This document shows positions 55,701-62,064 of a DNA stretch of 64,000 nucleotides, piece after piece; position 1 is the first letter of the stretch; every line of letters begins with the position of its first letter. Origin of the DNA: an uncultured bacterium (lineage in GTDB: Bacteria; Bacteroidota; Bacteroidia; Bacteroidales; Bacteroidaceae); assembly GCA_946188155.1 (NCBI GenBank), contig CAMHUC010000002.1, forward strand, positions 1 through 64,000, written 5' to 3'. Made by a program: the position numbers and the translations under genes. The notes under the pieces are model-generated. The model was not told the origin of the DNA. It saw nothing but the letters and a program-made list of their open reading frames with translations, and made no database searches.

Positions 55701-58700
55701 ACCCATCATCGACCAGCTGTTGCCGCCAGAACTCGTGCTGCCGGGCACCATCGTGGGCATGAACCAGCCCAACGTCACACCGGGGGCCTATGAACTCATT
55801 GGAGGCGGATGGGAAATCTTCGACAACGAGACCGACGCCAAGCACAACCGCAACGGACAGACCTACCGCAACAACGAGACACCGATGTACTGGTATCAGA
55901 ACAACTACTGGGTGGCCTACTATGCCAAGAGCTATCTCGGAAAGACCTACTCGAACCCCGTGCAGTTCAGCGTGGCCAACTACCACGACCTGGCCAAGGT
56001 GATGGGCGACAAGGAGCATCACTACTACATCGACCACAAGGATGCCTCCAAGGAGCGCAACCCGAAGATATACATCAACGACTACTCGACGCTCGACGAC
56101 GAAGACCCGATGAAAAACGCCAACGGCCTCGACCTGCTCAAGCAGCTCTACGACCTGAGCCTGCTGACCACTGAGGCAGCCACCGGCGAGCTGGAGGGCC
56201 ACGCCCTGCTCAACGAGCGCGTGAAGGGCGGCGAGAATCTGGACTTCATACTCCGCACCAACATCGACCATAGCAGCCCTTGGACACCCATCGGCAGCAC
56301 GCAGTGCTTCGGCGGCACGCTGCATGGCGACGGCTATACCATCAGCGGCCTCGACCACTCGCTCTTCGACAAGCTCTGCGGCGCGGTCTATAACCTCGGC
56401 GTCACCGGTTCGTTCTCCGAGGCCGGCATCGCCAACAGCGGCGAGGGCTACATGGAGAACTGCTGGATAAGCACCACGGGAACACCCGACGGCTCACTAA
56501 GGGCTGTATTCGGCAATCCTACGGCCACAAGCGGCATAAAGGTGGTGAACTGCTACTATCCTGAGGGCAAGAACTACCTGACCACCGACAATGGCCGTGG
56601 ACTGGCCAAGCCCATGTCGGCCAGAGCCTTCTACGACGGCACCGTTGCCTACGACCTCAACGGCTTCTACCTCTGGAAGCGATACAACGACCACAGCACG
56701 CCTGCCGGCACGCCCACGGCGTATAACTACTACGTTGACGACACTGACACTGGCGGCAACGCCATCCTGACGCTCAGAACCGATGGCAAGTACGGCGAAG
56801 ACGTGAGCCTCTGCTCGTCGGGATTCGATGGCTTCCGCTATGTGGAAGACCGCTACGGCGACGGTGACTTCATCTATCAGGAGGGCACTATCCCCGAAGA
56901 GGACAACATCAGACTCTATACGCCCGTCGGCTCTTCCGACCCCATCGCAGCAGGCTACTACCCCATCTGGCCCGACGACTACCTGTTCTTCGGCCAGAGC
57001 CTGAACTACGGACAGGTGACGGGTCGCACCCACCAAGGCCGTCCCTCGCGAATCGCCAAGGGAGGCGACCGCCTTACTACCGACGTAACGGGCAACCGTG
57101 TCTACCGCGCACCGGCATATTTCCGTAATTACAACATGGCGACCGTTCACTTCAACCCCTACGCCGTCTTTGTCGAAAAGAATGTCGACGGCACCGTGGA
57201 GGTACACAAGAATATGACCGCCATCGACTTCACGGGCTATAACGACACCAGCTATCCCTATGATAAGGGCTGGAAGCAGTGGTCAAAGACGTCGCAGATG
57301 CTACAGACCTCCGGAAAGTCGTCCGACGCATACGCATTCTACCCGCCACTGCTCGACGACGGCGGCCTGTCGGAGATGCGCAACATCGGGCTGACGCAGA
57401 ACCTGCTGGCCTATACCGATGCCACGGGAAAGACCGCCGATGCCGTGGCCACAGCACTGCCCGACGAGGCATACGCCGAGCTTGACACTGGGGAAAAGCC
57501 GGCAAAGTATCGTGCGGTGGCATATCAGGATCCTTCGTCGGTGAAGGGGCACCACGTAAGCCTTTCCGGCAGCGACTATGTGGCAACCAACGACCACTTC
57601 TTAGTAGACAAGCAGGACTTCAACGCGCCTATCGCCTATACCTTCGCCGATGGCTATCGGATGTGGTACCAGCGTTATCCTGACACTTACGTTGCCATCT
57701 CATGGACAGATGATGACAGCAACGAATCAACGCCGCCCGTGCGCACCACGACTGGCTGGGAGGGCATCAGCCTGCCGTTCAACGCTGAGGTAGTCACTAC
57801 ACATCAGAAGGGCGAGATAACCCACTTCTACAACAAGAGCTGGGAGAGTAAGAACGACAAACCGGCGAAGATAGGTCACGAGTACTGGTTGCGCGAGTTT
57901 GCCGACGGAGGTACTTCTGAGGGTAGTGTCTATAAGGCAAACATGGTATTCCCAACGACTGTTCCCACGGGTGACGAATTGCCTGAGAAAAAAGAGTTCG
58001 AAAGTACCTTCCTCTGGGACTACTACTACTCGTACAACAGGTATGACGATGCCAATACCGATGACTACCAAGAGGATGACAGAGACCACGTATACTATAA
58101 GGAAGGTCGCATTTATGAGGACTATGCCTACCTGACAGCTGCCAAGCCCTACATCATTGGCTTCCCTGGCGCGACGTACCGTGAATTCGACCTTAGTGGC
58201 AATTTCACTCCAGCCAACACGCTTAACTGGCCTGTCTCGCGTAAGCTCGCCAAGCAGTATGTCACCTTCGCCTCGGCAACTGGGACGGCCATCGGCGTGA
58301 GCGACCTCGCCACTGGCATCTCAGCAGATGGCTACATCTTCAAGCCCAGCTACCTGAACGAGGCGTTCGCGGCAGGCACGGCCAACACCTATACCCTCAA
58401 CGCTGAGGGCAGCAGCTACGACGTGCCCGCAGAGGGCGAGGCCGTCAGCGTGGCTGCCTTCCGGCCTTACTTCGTCAAGGCTGCTGGTGGCAATGCCCGC
58501 ACCCGCAGCATCATCTTCGGCGACGCGGAGCAGTCGCAGTTAGGCGGCGACGGGGAGCACAGCGATGCCGACCAGACTGGAACGCTCATCATCCGTCCCG
58601 ACAAGTCGGCGATTGTGGTCACCTCGGCCCTGAGCTATACCACCGATGTGCGCATCTTCAGCACCGCAGGCGTCACGCTCCGCTCGTTCACCATCCAGCC

Positions 58701-58794
58701 GGGCGAGACGGTGGAGTCGCGCGTGCTCAATAGCGGTGTCTACATTGTGCGCACCCTCGACGGGCAGTACACCAAGAAGCTCAGTGTGAAATGA
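46771..58794 (+). CDS. Giant (about 4007-aa) T9SS surface protein, candidate fimbrial tip adhesin
   Basis: ATG 46771 or 46777 is preferred over the GTG at 46759, which overlaps the previous gene. A signal peptide (VIVLSLLVCHLSCGFAQ) is followed by a region to about residue 1960 with some 35 short motifs of the type (V/I)(Y/F)GGG or YGGN, each at a turn after a strand, as in a beta-helix. Next come about ten copies of an IxxxxYxxLxxxxxxxF module (about 1800-2950), a GLUG-like stretch (FGGTLHGDGYTISGLDHS), and a T9SS type A sorting domain at the end (RIFSTAGVTLRSFTI ... LNSGVYIVRTLDGQ). Its place at the end of the fimbrial cluster matches the tip protein Mfa5, itself a large CTD protein. No enzyme domain is seen. 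Confidence 0.75.
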   Translation: MLMKIYSDHNTINTRRWVIVLSLLVCHLSCGFAQIKIGGNVYGGGNEGDTGGSTSVTVRAGDFNGAVFGGARQANVGGSAFVNIDGEHISGDITINYVYGGNDISGNVGEKVTANDDLPVALTTPPTGKTQAHVVEYGLTTNTGGDAGKNTQAYNAFILTTPERSVTTSGEGDATTTSTYQIFIGQMFGGGNGAYDYTSEPYKGMQLPEVKRTYQELRGGTFGYVYAGGNNATVTDKADICIDNSSTITTATDALVVKDYTKPENISGGVGSAVDQRLMSMGLNLSTFNNDHQFLRVFGGNNKADMHIRPTWHLQQGDIENLYSGGNEGRMTATEGILLEINPQGKDEEKMKLKVENVFGGCRRADVCPTTDVDGKTPVTSVANLSGYRFPPNLAARVLVRGGDITNVYGGNDISGKVYFGNALGVYTSIKGDIYGGGNGSYAYTDNPDLKDDLIWGDFYYDKGDDSAKALNANRPNAEQVSIRVAGEADAKGTMKRQVIIGGSIYVGGNSATLKPDPVHASLPNYPMAELKIGSYVIADKVFLGNNGEEMISRDVLEQYVGTVTGANATATTSDKHDFSSLDLTDEAVFAEYMNGCAMDMMPQVVFDDSTRTSNPDPATYIDYSSYFGSFFCGGNVGSMTKDGKEIIDFSHPVIIFDKLVGGCNNAFVYPVAKVGGGYLNAAYNGGLTGDPDDSGVKLQLDLEGLKIQPKRWKDETDKTQGLEWNTYVDDTENVIADNAGIGVASDDDKNRRFRGGNVYGGCYESGHVNGDVVININGTIIDREGEHGVFDTVTEDAEGEGILYDDTQFHITERRSGVILDQQGMDVLGSALSVFGGGYGKDSEIWGSTTVNLNKGYVFQIFGGGEMGAIGKGTRNETTHKLNDSSYSYNAAYSTTINLHGEVAGVSKGVTLTDAQEAMLAEAEFIYGGGFEGLISGDTHIYLGNGRVFNTFAGSCNADILGHTETYVGKGKNANGTVVAGFPWVRDHVYGGNDLGGRIRGSASFSGKLSDFAQGKSYSSAVAAPTTASAYMEYTQGRVDRIFGGCYGDYDYITATDNPFNNDKYSFETYQGSETHTYGIKYFKPYLNNAFVNIIPTSNANNAISMVFGAGQGISGDRDGDDMQDRSYVLIDIPQTQEKFKGLEVFGAGAYDGLGMRFDPANDSEKVTTANSDKATAIVDLVRGQIAAAYGGSYNEGITRRTMVNVPAGSTIRLGSIFGGAYGNNTFKPCDVYESHVEYHSADAWLICNPLRLDDDGNTIGDRRMKGAIYGGNNNERRTIYAKINVDVKVNQDHWKNGATTGNIYGAGCGANTWAEYTEVNLNSGAEVYEVYGGGEAGKVFNTLSVEKYMQKYKDTPPDGVVVDGDWATVWPAAWTFGRYYTPNAAFDNYRANDLTSLNNTDLVTRAAFDDRTTKTYPYRYNTNVLIRRGALVNNYAYGGGLGADAKICGSTYIALLGGTVKKDLYAAGTSGAVQDWLDDQRFTASANAYVAGGTVRNVYGGGWEGSVGHHEGAIENDPSGDSLGETHVVIGIRRDQPDNQLIDDLTYAKGSKATVDDYGLYYGVPAIQRNAYGGGEGGAVFGTTSITLNNGYIGYVYSDSEPEDKTIPYVNIYDGYYQEKLHDETWTDHVGENRLEGSGNLFGGGYVDNSSVDFTNVTMYGGLVRNSLFGGGEIAAVGRGKVKAGGYQNSERNYIGTTKHGKTTVTMYKGHVQRDVFGGGKGYDNLGKVGTLYTDGYVFGQTEVRIRGGEVGTATNYADGYGNVFGGGDIGYVYGLGTADEAGEKPSPDHYYYIGYRCKAAYGTYKAGDVIAKQDYDKFGDGDKSKWEKVWTEDVKVVVEPYAQVTDAGGVTIDGTAYPQYSYVPTDVLNKLKGKNDVSDGATWNNLDDSGVIIHNAVFAGGNIAVGSDKVYANAVTVFGNVTASLRDIYRRDLITIGTEHIGGLYGGGNLSLVNGYREMHISNYGTDYYGLSQEVTYDYYQNQLTDRERAYFRLRYTCLTAFQGGKDAQGITYKGHQVGDQIYEDEFNDLPDAYKSVQGEGVSDAYWKLDGVCSIYAGRLLNTLQRADLVGVYGSRLVLQGARDRVTDVVDYTRYTINRVGELSLKKVDSPAGETDDTNMSHGNYFGIYSVVNYLGNMTSDVLFDDVRTSDTSDTDDHTTYYDWKKSNPNSRKRNTATCHNQVALASGVFLELTKETSTAERKDYGYITGVVELDLINAKADEIGGGYVYAKNEHGTRSTVDYTMVTLSEFNNDLRTYKMYTYNEEPDHLQLIQTSGNFIHDSRKIIIDDCYPHNMSYDHTKAPYSEAHYWYIKGSIYIYDQVISAYTGSPTAYTREKQIPLTITAGSHGQLKLVNVQPNLYAYYENFDTRTKIGEDGVKVNNNSVTYKLNDIITYWDWSQLPEKERELFVEETYVSTSAYKLSAGDTEEHPAGEVMLPDDYKTLKNSHPTLYDIANEKMVDADDIIHPSNNISHKTGYVVSFEMDTPPDWNTWYSKKTGDIDKISTTAYKNLTDTEQDGYRPGPTFKLTADGSQVFGQRHYDEGEIIPQSVHDAYSPGTGDQATVSRAYVTAEQVSYTYNSQSKTVNAGTAISETEYNGLDTATKAKFKEAKMCISTLKLSDETYILYGELLNEDKIDELARAFSASESTADIAAMKAEIEACLSDAYICEEGGLYGGHSYDGGTNYDALEGWAALTAEDRNSNKFTFNFDALDVLADPDYRGDMNYYRAPYNEVKNVEYTAIYNGDEPLTPSVSIDGVASSITQGTELTRPQYEQLANEKYHYTPIRVTTTAEDGDDYYIAKQAFSRGNMAYAEGQVISSGTYRALSATERADWVTVLKFTNTSSDDKMYFYCREDYTGVTSVTNLESGGTVSDGTVNGSGTTVGKGWVISQADYTTLKNEQKDFIIKGEEPTESTTLYVSRESDIRDLSKEKIISVIYQYTYNEGSDDGDNVELVNEMHIINIHLQFESGAPIIDQLLPPELVLPGTIVGMNQPNVTPGAYELIGGGWEIFDNETDAKHNRNGQTYRNNETPMYWYQNNYWVAYYAKSYLGKTYSNPVQFSVANYHDLAKVMGDKEHHYYIDHKDASKERNPKIYINDYSTLDDEDPMKNANGLDLLKQLYDLSLLTTEAATGELEGHALLNERVKGGENLDFILRTNIDHSSPWTPIGSTQCFGGTLHGDGYTISGLDHSLFDKLCGAVYNLGVTGSFSEAGIANSGEGYMENCWISTTGTPDGSLRAVFGNPTATSGIKVVNCYYPEGKNYLTTDNGRGLAKPMSARAFYDGTVAYDLNGFYLWKRYNDHSTPAGTPTAYNYYVDDTDTGGNAILTLRTDGKYGEDVSLCSSGFDGFRYVEDRYGDGDFIYQEGTIPEEDNIRLYTPVGSSDPIAAGYYPIWPDDYLFFGQSLNYGQVTGRTHQGRPSRIAKGGDRLTTDVTGNRVYRAPAYFRNYNMATVHFNPYAVFVEKNVDGTVEVHKNMTAIDFTGYNDTSYPYDKGWKQWSKTSQMLQTSGKSSDAYAFYPPLLDDGGLSEMRNIGLTQNLLAYTDATGKTADAVATALPDEAYAELDTGEKPAKYRAVAYQDPSSVKGHHVSLSGSDYVATNDHFLVDKQDFNAPIAYTFADGYRMWYQRYPDTYVAISWTDDDSNESTPPVRTTTGWEGISLPFNAEVVTTHQKGEITHFYNKSWESKNDKPAKIGHEYWLREFADGGTSEGSVYKANMVFPTTVPTGDELPEKKEFESTFLWDYYYSYNRYDDANTDDYQEDDRDHVYYKEGRIYEDYAYLTAAKPYIIGFPGATYREFDLSGNFTPANTLNWPVSRKLAKQYVTFASATGTAIGVSDLATGISADGYIFKPSYLNEAFAAGTANTYTLNAEGSSYDVPAEGEAVSVAAFRPYFVKAAGGNARTRSIIFGDAEQSQLGGDGEHSDADQTGTLIIRPDKSAIVVTSALSYTTDVRIFSTAGVTLRSFTIQPGETVESRVLNSGVYIVRTLDGQYTKKLSVK

Positions 58795-58814
58795 TGCAAC
58801 CACGGATGACACGG

Positions 58815-59768
58815 ATGAAACGGACGGAAGATATGACGAAAGATGCGTCGCGCGACATACAGACCTCACAGCACAGCGGCCAGCAGGGAGAGATCATCCT
58901 CTACCAGCCCGACGAGACCGTGCGCCTCGAAGTCCGCCTGGAGGACGATACCGTATGGCTGACGCAGGCGCAGATGGCGGAGTTGTTCCAGAAAGACCAG
59001 TCGGTGATAGCAAGGCATATTGGTAATGTGTTCCGTGAAGGGGAACTCGAAGAAAAGAGTAATATGCAAATTTTGCATAATACTCTGTCAAAATATAAGC
59101 CGACAAAGGTATATAGCCTTAATGTTATTATTTCTGTAGGCTATCGGGTAAAAAGTAAAAGAGGTACTCAGTTTAGAATTTGGGCTACATCCGTTTTAAG
59201 AGACTTTCTGCTTAGGGGTTATGCTATAAATCGGCAGCTAACAGAATTAGAGCGGCATGTGGATGCCCGTTTTGATGCGCATATACTGACAGAAGAGCAA
59301 CGGTTTAGGAAGATAGAGCAAGTACTTTCTGACCATCAGCAGAAGATTGACTTCTTCGTGCGCACATCGCTGCCGCCCGTTGAGGGTGTCTTCTACGACG
59401 GACAGATATTCGATGCCTACGCCCAGATTGTCAGTCTTATCAAGCAGGCCAGGCGCAGCATCGTACTTATCGACAACTACATTGACGAGACGACACTGAC
59501 CATGCTCAGCAAGCGTGCAGTCGGTGTCTCGGCAACCATCTATACCCGCCCGCTCTCCCAGCAACAGCAACTCGACCTCGAGCGCCACAACCAGCAGTAT
59601 TCGCCCATCGCGGTGAATATCTGCCAGCACAACCACGACCGCTTCCTCATCATCGATGACACGGTTTACCTCTTCGGTGCCAGCCTGAAGGATGCCGGCA
59701 AGAAATTCTTCGCATACATCAAGATGCAGGAGACATCGGCTGCAGAACTGCTTGGCGGAATAAGATAA
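58815..59768 (+). CDS. RhuM-family protein fused to a PLD-like domain, copy A
   Basis: A protein of about 317 aa. ATG 58815 (MKRTEDMTKD) is chosen because this start sits in a cassette repeated before three other ORFs; an ATG at 58791 overlaps the giant gene's stop and is the alternative. The RhuM-type domain (about 25-150) has GEIILYQPDETVRLEVRLED, VWLTQAQMAELF and LNVIISVGYRVKSKRGTQFR. The C-terminal part has SIVLIDNYIDE and HDRFLIIDD...FGASLKD, a PLD-like HKD motif with Arg for Lys. RhuM proteins are found with restriction, phage and virulence genes; the role is unsettled. Nuclease activity is a guess. Confidence 0.75.
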   Translation: MKRTEDMTKDASRDIQTSQHSGQQGEIILYQPDETVRLEVRLEDDTVWLTQAQMAELFQKDQSVIARHIGNVFREGELEEKSNMQILHNTLSKYKPTKVYSLNVIISVGYRVKSKRGTQFRIWATSVLRDFLLRGYAINRQLTELERHVDARFDAHILTEEQRFRKIEQVLSDHQQKIDFFVRTSLPPVEGVFYDGQIFDAYAQIVSLIKQARRSIVLIDNYIDETTLTMLSKRAVGVSATIYTRPLSQQQQLDLERHNQQYSPIAVNICQHNHDRFLIIDDTVYLFGASLKDAGKKFFAYIKMQETSAAELLGGIR

Positions 59769-59787
59769 ATGGCAACGGATTACGCGG

Positions 59788-60696
59788 ATGAAACGGACAG
59801 AAGATATGACGAAAGATATAACGCACGACATACAGACCACGCGGCAGGGCGTTCAGCAGGGAGAGATCATCCTCTACCAGCCTGACGAGACCGTGCGGCT
59901 CGAGGTCAGGCTGGAGGATGACACCGTCTGGCTGACAACTAATCAAATGGCTCTGCTGTTTGACAGAGAAGAGTCAAATATTCGCCGTCATATTCTAAAT
60001 GTGTTTGGTGAAGATGAGCTGGAGCGTTCGAATAACGTGCAAAATTTACACGTTAATGGGGTTAAGAAACCTGTTCCCTATTACTCGCTTGATGTCATCA
60101 TCTCCGTAGGCTACCGGGTTAAGTCCAAACGGGGAACTAAGTTCCGCCAGTGGGCTAACAGGGTACTTAGGGAATACTTGCTGAGAGGCTATGCCGTTAA
60201 TTCACGGATTATGGCACTGGAGCAAAGGGTTGATGAGCAGGCTTCTCAGCTGAAACTAGTGCGGCAGAAGATTGACTTCTTCGTGCAGACCAGCCAGCCG
60301 CCTGTGGTGGGAGTATTCAGTGGCGGTCAGGTGTTCTCCGCCCGCCTGTTTGTCGAAGACCTTGTCAAGACGGCGAAGCGGGAAATCGTGCTCATCGACA
60401 ACTATGTGGATGCCAAGACATTCGACCTGCTGGACGTACGCGGCACAGGTGTCGATGCAACAATATATACCGATAGGATAGATGCCGGCCTTCAGCGTCT
60501 GCAGCAACTCCACAACCAGGAGCATAGCAGTCTGCCAGTGAATATAGCAACATTCACGCATCCCTTCCACGACCGCTTCCTCATCATCGACGATGACCTC
60601 TGGCATTGCGGTGCTTCGTTCAAGGACTTAGGCCGCAGACTGTTTGCCATAGACAGGCTGAACATCGACAAGAGCATCATCCTCGGGCAACTTTAA
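59788..60696 (+). CDS. RhuM-family protein fused to a PLD-like domain, copy B
   Basis: A 302-aa tandem paralogue of copy A, 19 bp after its stop. The first 50 residues are almost the same (MKRTEDMTKD then GEIILYQPDETVRLEVRLED), while the DNA-binding-like part differs (TTNQMALLFDREESNIRRHI). The Virulence_RhuM signature LDVIISVGYRVKSKRGTKFR is intact. The PLD-like part is retained (EIVLIDNYVDAKT, HDRFLIIDDD, CGASFKDLG). The divergent middle suggests different recognition by the two copies. The stop is followed by the third copy of the start cassette. Confidence 0.75.
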   Translation: MKRTEDMTKDITHDIQTTRQGVQQGEIILYQPDETVRLEVRLEDDTVWLTTNQMALLFDREESNIRRHILNVFGEDELERSNNVQNLHVNGVKKPVPYYSLDVIISVGYRVKSKRGTKFRQWANRVLREYLLRGYAVNSRIMALEQRVDEQASQLKLVRQKIDFFVQTSQPPVVGVFSGGQVFSARLFVEDLVKTAKREIVLIDNYVDAKTFDLLDVRGTGVDATIYTDRIDAGLQRLQQLHNQEHSSLPVNIATFTHPFHDRFLIIDDDLWHCGASFKDLGRRLFAIDRLNIDKSIILGQL

Positions 60697-60701
60697 CTGA
60701 C

Positions 60702-60738
60702 AACGGATTACACGGATGAAACGGATTGAAGATATGAT
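60702..60738 (+). repeat. Start-cassette repeat (third of four copies)
   Basis: CAACGGATTACACGGATGAA followed by ACGGATTGAAGATATGA provides leader, ATG and the codons for MKRIEDM. Related copies precede the ORFs at 58815, 59788 and 61867. Confidence 0.7.
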
Positions 60739-60925
60739 GAAAGATATGAAAGAAGATATGAACAGTATATACACGATATTCAGAGTGAACAGAACCTCAC
60801 GGGGGGAAACCTCACGGGGGGACAGTCCCCTTGTGAGCACATACGATATTCGGAGTGAACAGAACCTCACAAGTGGTCAGACCCTTTGTGTGCTCAAGGG
60901 GTCAGACCCTTTGTGTGCTTGCTGA
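60716..60925 (+). pseudogene. Surface-protein leader stub, palindrome-rich
   Basis: A 69-codon ORF beginning MKRIEDMMKDMKEDMNSIYT, then codons made from palindromic repeats, then a stop. Beyond the stop the same strand still reads LMAAGMGEVWGQ in another frame, the end of a signal peptide like that of the gene at 63218 (LLLLMAGVTGAWGQ). It therefore looks like the remains of the 5' end of a large surface protein gene whose body is gone. Confidence 0.5.
60811..60917. repeat. Palindromic repeats with CTCAC...GTGAG arms
   Basis: A 27-nt element with a 12-bp stem (including two G-T pairs) and CAG loop at 60811-60837, a degenerate one at 60866-60892 and a further half at 60893-60917. The perfect form of the same element is at 63424-63450. 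Confidence 0.6.
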
Positions 60926-60972
60926 TGGCAGCAGGGATGGGGGAAGTGTGGGGACAGATTTCCGTCTGATTG

Positions 60973-61004
60973 TTTGGTCGTTTCAATGATAATTTGTAAT
61001 TTTG
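60973..61004 (+). promoter_or_regulatory. Promoter of the Abi gene
   Basis: TTTG (60973-60976) and TAATTTTG (60997-61004) are 20 bp apart; the start codon is 27 bp further on. Confidence 0.75.
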
Positions 61005-61030
61005 CGATAGACTTATAATAAAGAAGCGAA

Positions 61031-61729
61031 ATGAAGTATAAGGAATTTGAGAGGATTATATCAGAAGAACGTATGAGTCGCTACGTCGGTGCCTGCGGGG
61101 GCAATACCCGCAAGGCAATGACGCTTTATCGCTACAATGTAGAATTGGCACAGACCGTTTTCCCCATTATTGGATTTTTTGAAGTTGCGCTGCGAAATGC
61201 AATCAATGTAGAACTGACGATAGCACTCGGCAGCGAATGGCTGAAAGACTCGTGTCTGCCAGGGGGTATTTTCAATATCCCTAATGCTCATAAAACCTGC
61301 GATATTATTAGCAACGCTTACCATAGACTACTTCGTGATGGATTGTATTCGCATACTAAGCTGTTGGCAGAAATGGAATTTGGGGTCTGGAAATACATGT
61401 TTTCTCCAGTACAGTATCGTCAAACAGGAAGAATCCTTCTTCGGATATTTCCAAATAGGCCACGTTCTTCAGTTCAAATGCAATACAATTCTTCTTATGT
61501 GTTCAATGAACTCGATAAGATTAATACCCTGCGCAATAGAATAGCCCATCATGAGCCAATTTGTTTTCCTGCTCAAGGGGATATAATATATACAGATTAC
61601 ATCCGAAATGAATATGTTAAGATCTTGTCTTTGCTTGAATGGCTGGGGATCGATAGCAAAAAATATCTTTATGGTTTAGACCATGTTATGGTGATTAGCG
61701 ATAAGATAGATAAGCTAAAACCTGTATAA
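61031..61729 (+). CDS. Abi-family (AbiD/AbiF-like) protein with HEPN motif
   Basis: A 232-aa protein. The N-terminal half contains the Abi_2-like phrase ALYRYN/LYRYNVELAQTVFPII and FFEVALRNAINVELT. The C-terminal half has NTLRNRIAHHEPICF (about residue 168), an RxxxxH HEPN-type motif usually linked to RNA cleavage. Abi_2 proteins cause abortive infection in phage defence. It has its own strong promoter. It lies between two leader stubs, next to other defence-like genes. The gene is AT-richer than the core genes, which fits transfer. Confidence 0.8.
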   Translation: MKYKEFERIISEERMSRYVGACGGNTRKAMTLYRYNVELAQTVFPIIGFFEVALRNAINVELTIALGSEWLKDSCLPGGIFNIPNAHKTCDIISNAYHRLLRDGLYSHTKLLAEMEFGVWKYMFSPVQYRQTGRILLRIFPNRPRSSVQMQYNSSYVFNELDKINTLRNRIAHHEPICFPAQGDIIYTDYIRNEYVKILSLLEWLGIDSKKYLYGLDHVMVISDKIDKLKPV

Positions 61730-61776
61730 AACAATACCCACCAGCTTGACTTGCGTCAGGGGCTGATGGGAATCAA
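61725..61776 (-). ncRNA. Candidate short antisense RNA at the abi 3' end
   Basis: On the minus strand a perfect promoter (TTTG at 61810-61813, TATCTTTGC at 61781-61789, 20-bp spacer) is followed within 10 bases by a hairpin of nine pairs (CCCATCAGC/GCTGGTGGG) enclosing TGAC-GCAA-GTCA, a GNRA-type loop, and then TATTGTTTTAT. That is promoter plus terminator for an RNA of about 50 nt reaching the abi stop. It could instead only be a terminator. Confidence 0.4.
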
Positions 61777-61866
61777 CACTGCAAAGATAGACATTTATTC
61801 GATACGAAACAAACATTTCCACATGGAATTAACAAAATATAACTTTATCGACAACGGATTACACGG

Positions 61867-62064
61867 ATGAAACGGATTGAAGATATGACGAAAGAGATGA
61901 AAGAAGATATGAACGGTGTAACAACGACATTTCGGTTCCGTCCAAACGGAATCAAATCCCTTCTGCTGATGCTCCTGCTACTGGTGATGGGAGTAGGGGA
62001 GAGTGTGGGAGTATTCCCTCGTGTGCTCGTTTTTTATAGAATAATAGGAAAAATAGGTGTATGA
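61867..62064 (+). pseudogene. Surface-protein leader stub with signal peptide
   Basis: A 65-codon ORF: the start cassette (MKRIEDMTKEMKEDMNGVTT), then FRFRPNGIKSLLLMLLLL and VMGVGESVG, a signal peptide of the Prevotella surface-protein kind, then 20 unrelated codons. It ends in ATGA with the start of the DUF1016 gene. The leader of a surface protein appears to have been cut off by arrival of that gene. Confidence 0.5.

Noticed and set aside
50413-56358. Three long minus-strand ORFs (416, 404 and 431 aa)
   Set aside because: All lie inside the giant T9SS protein gene and have the Ala/Val/His-rich look of reverse-strand shadows.
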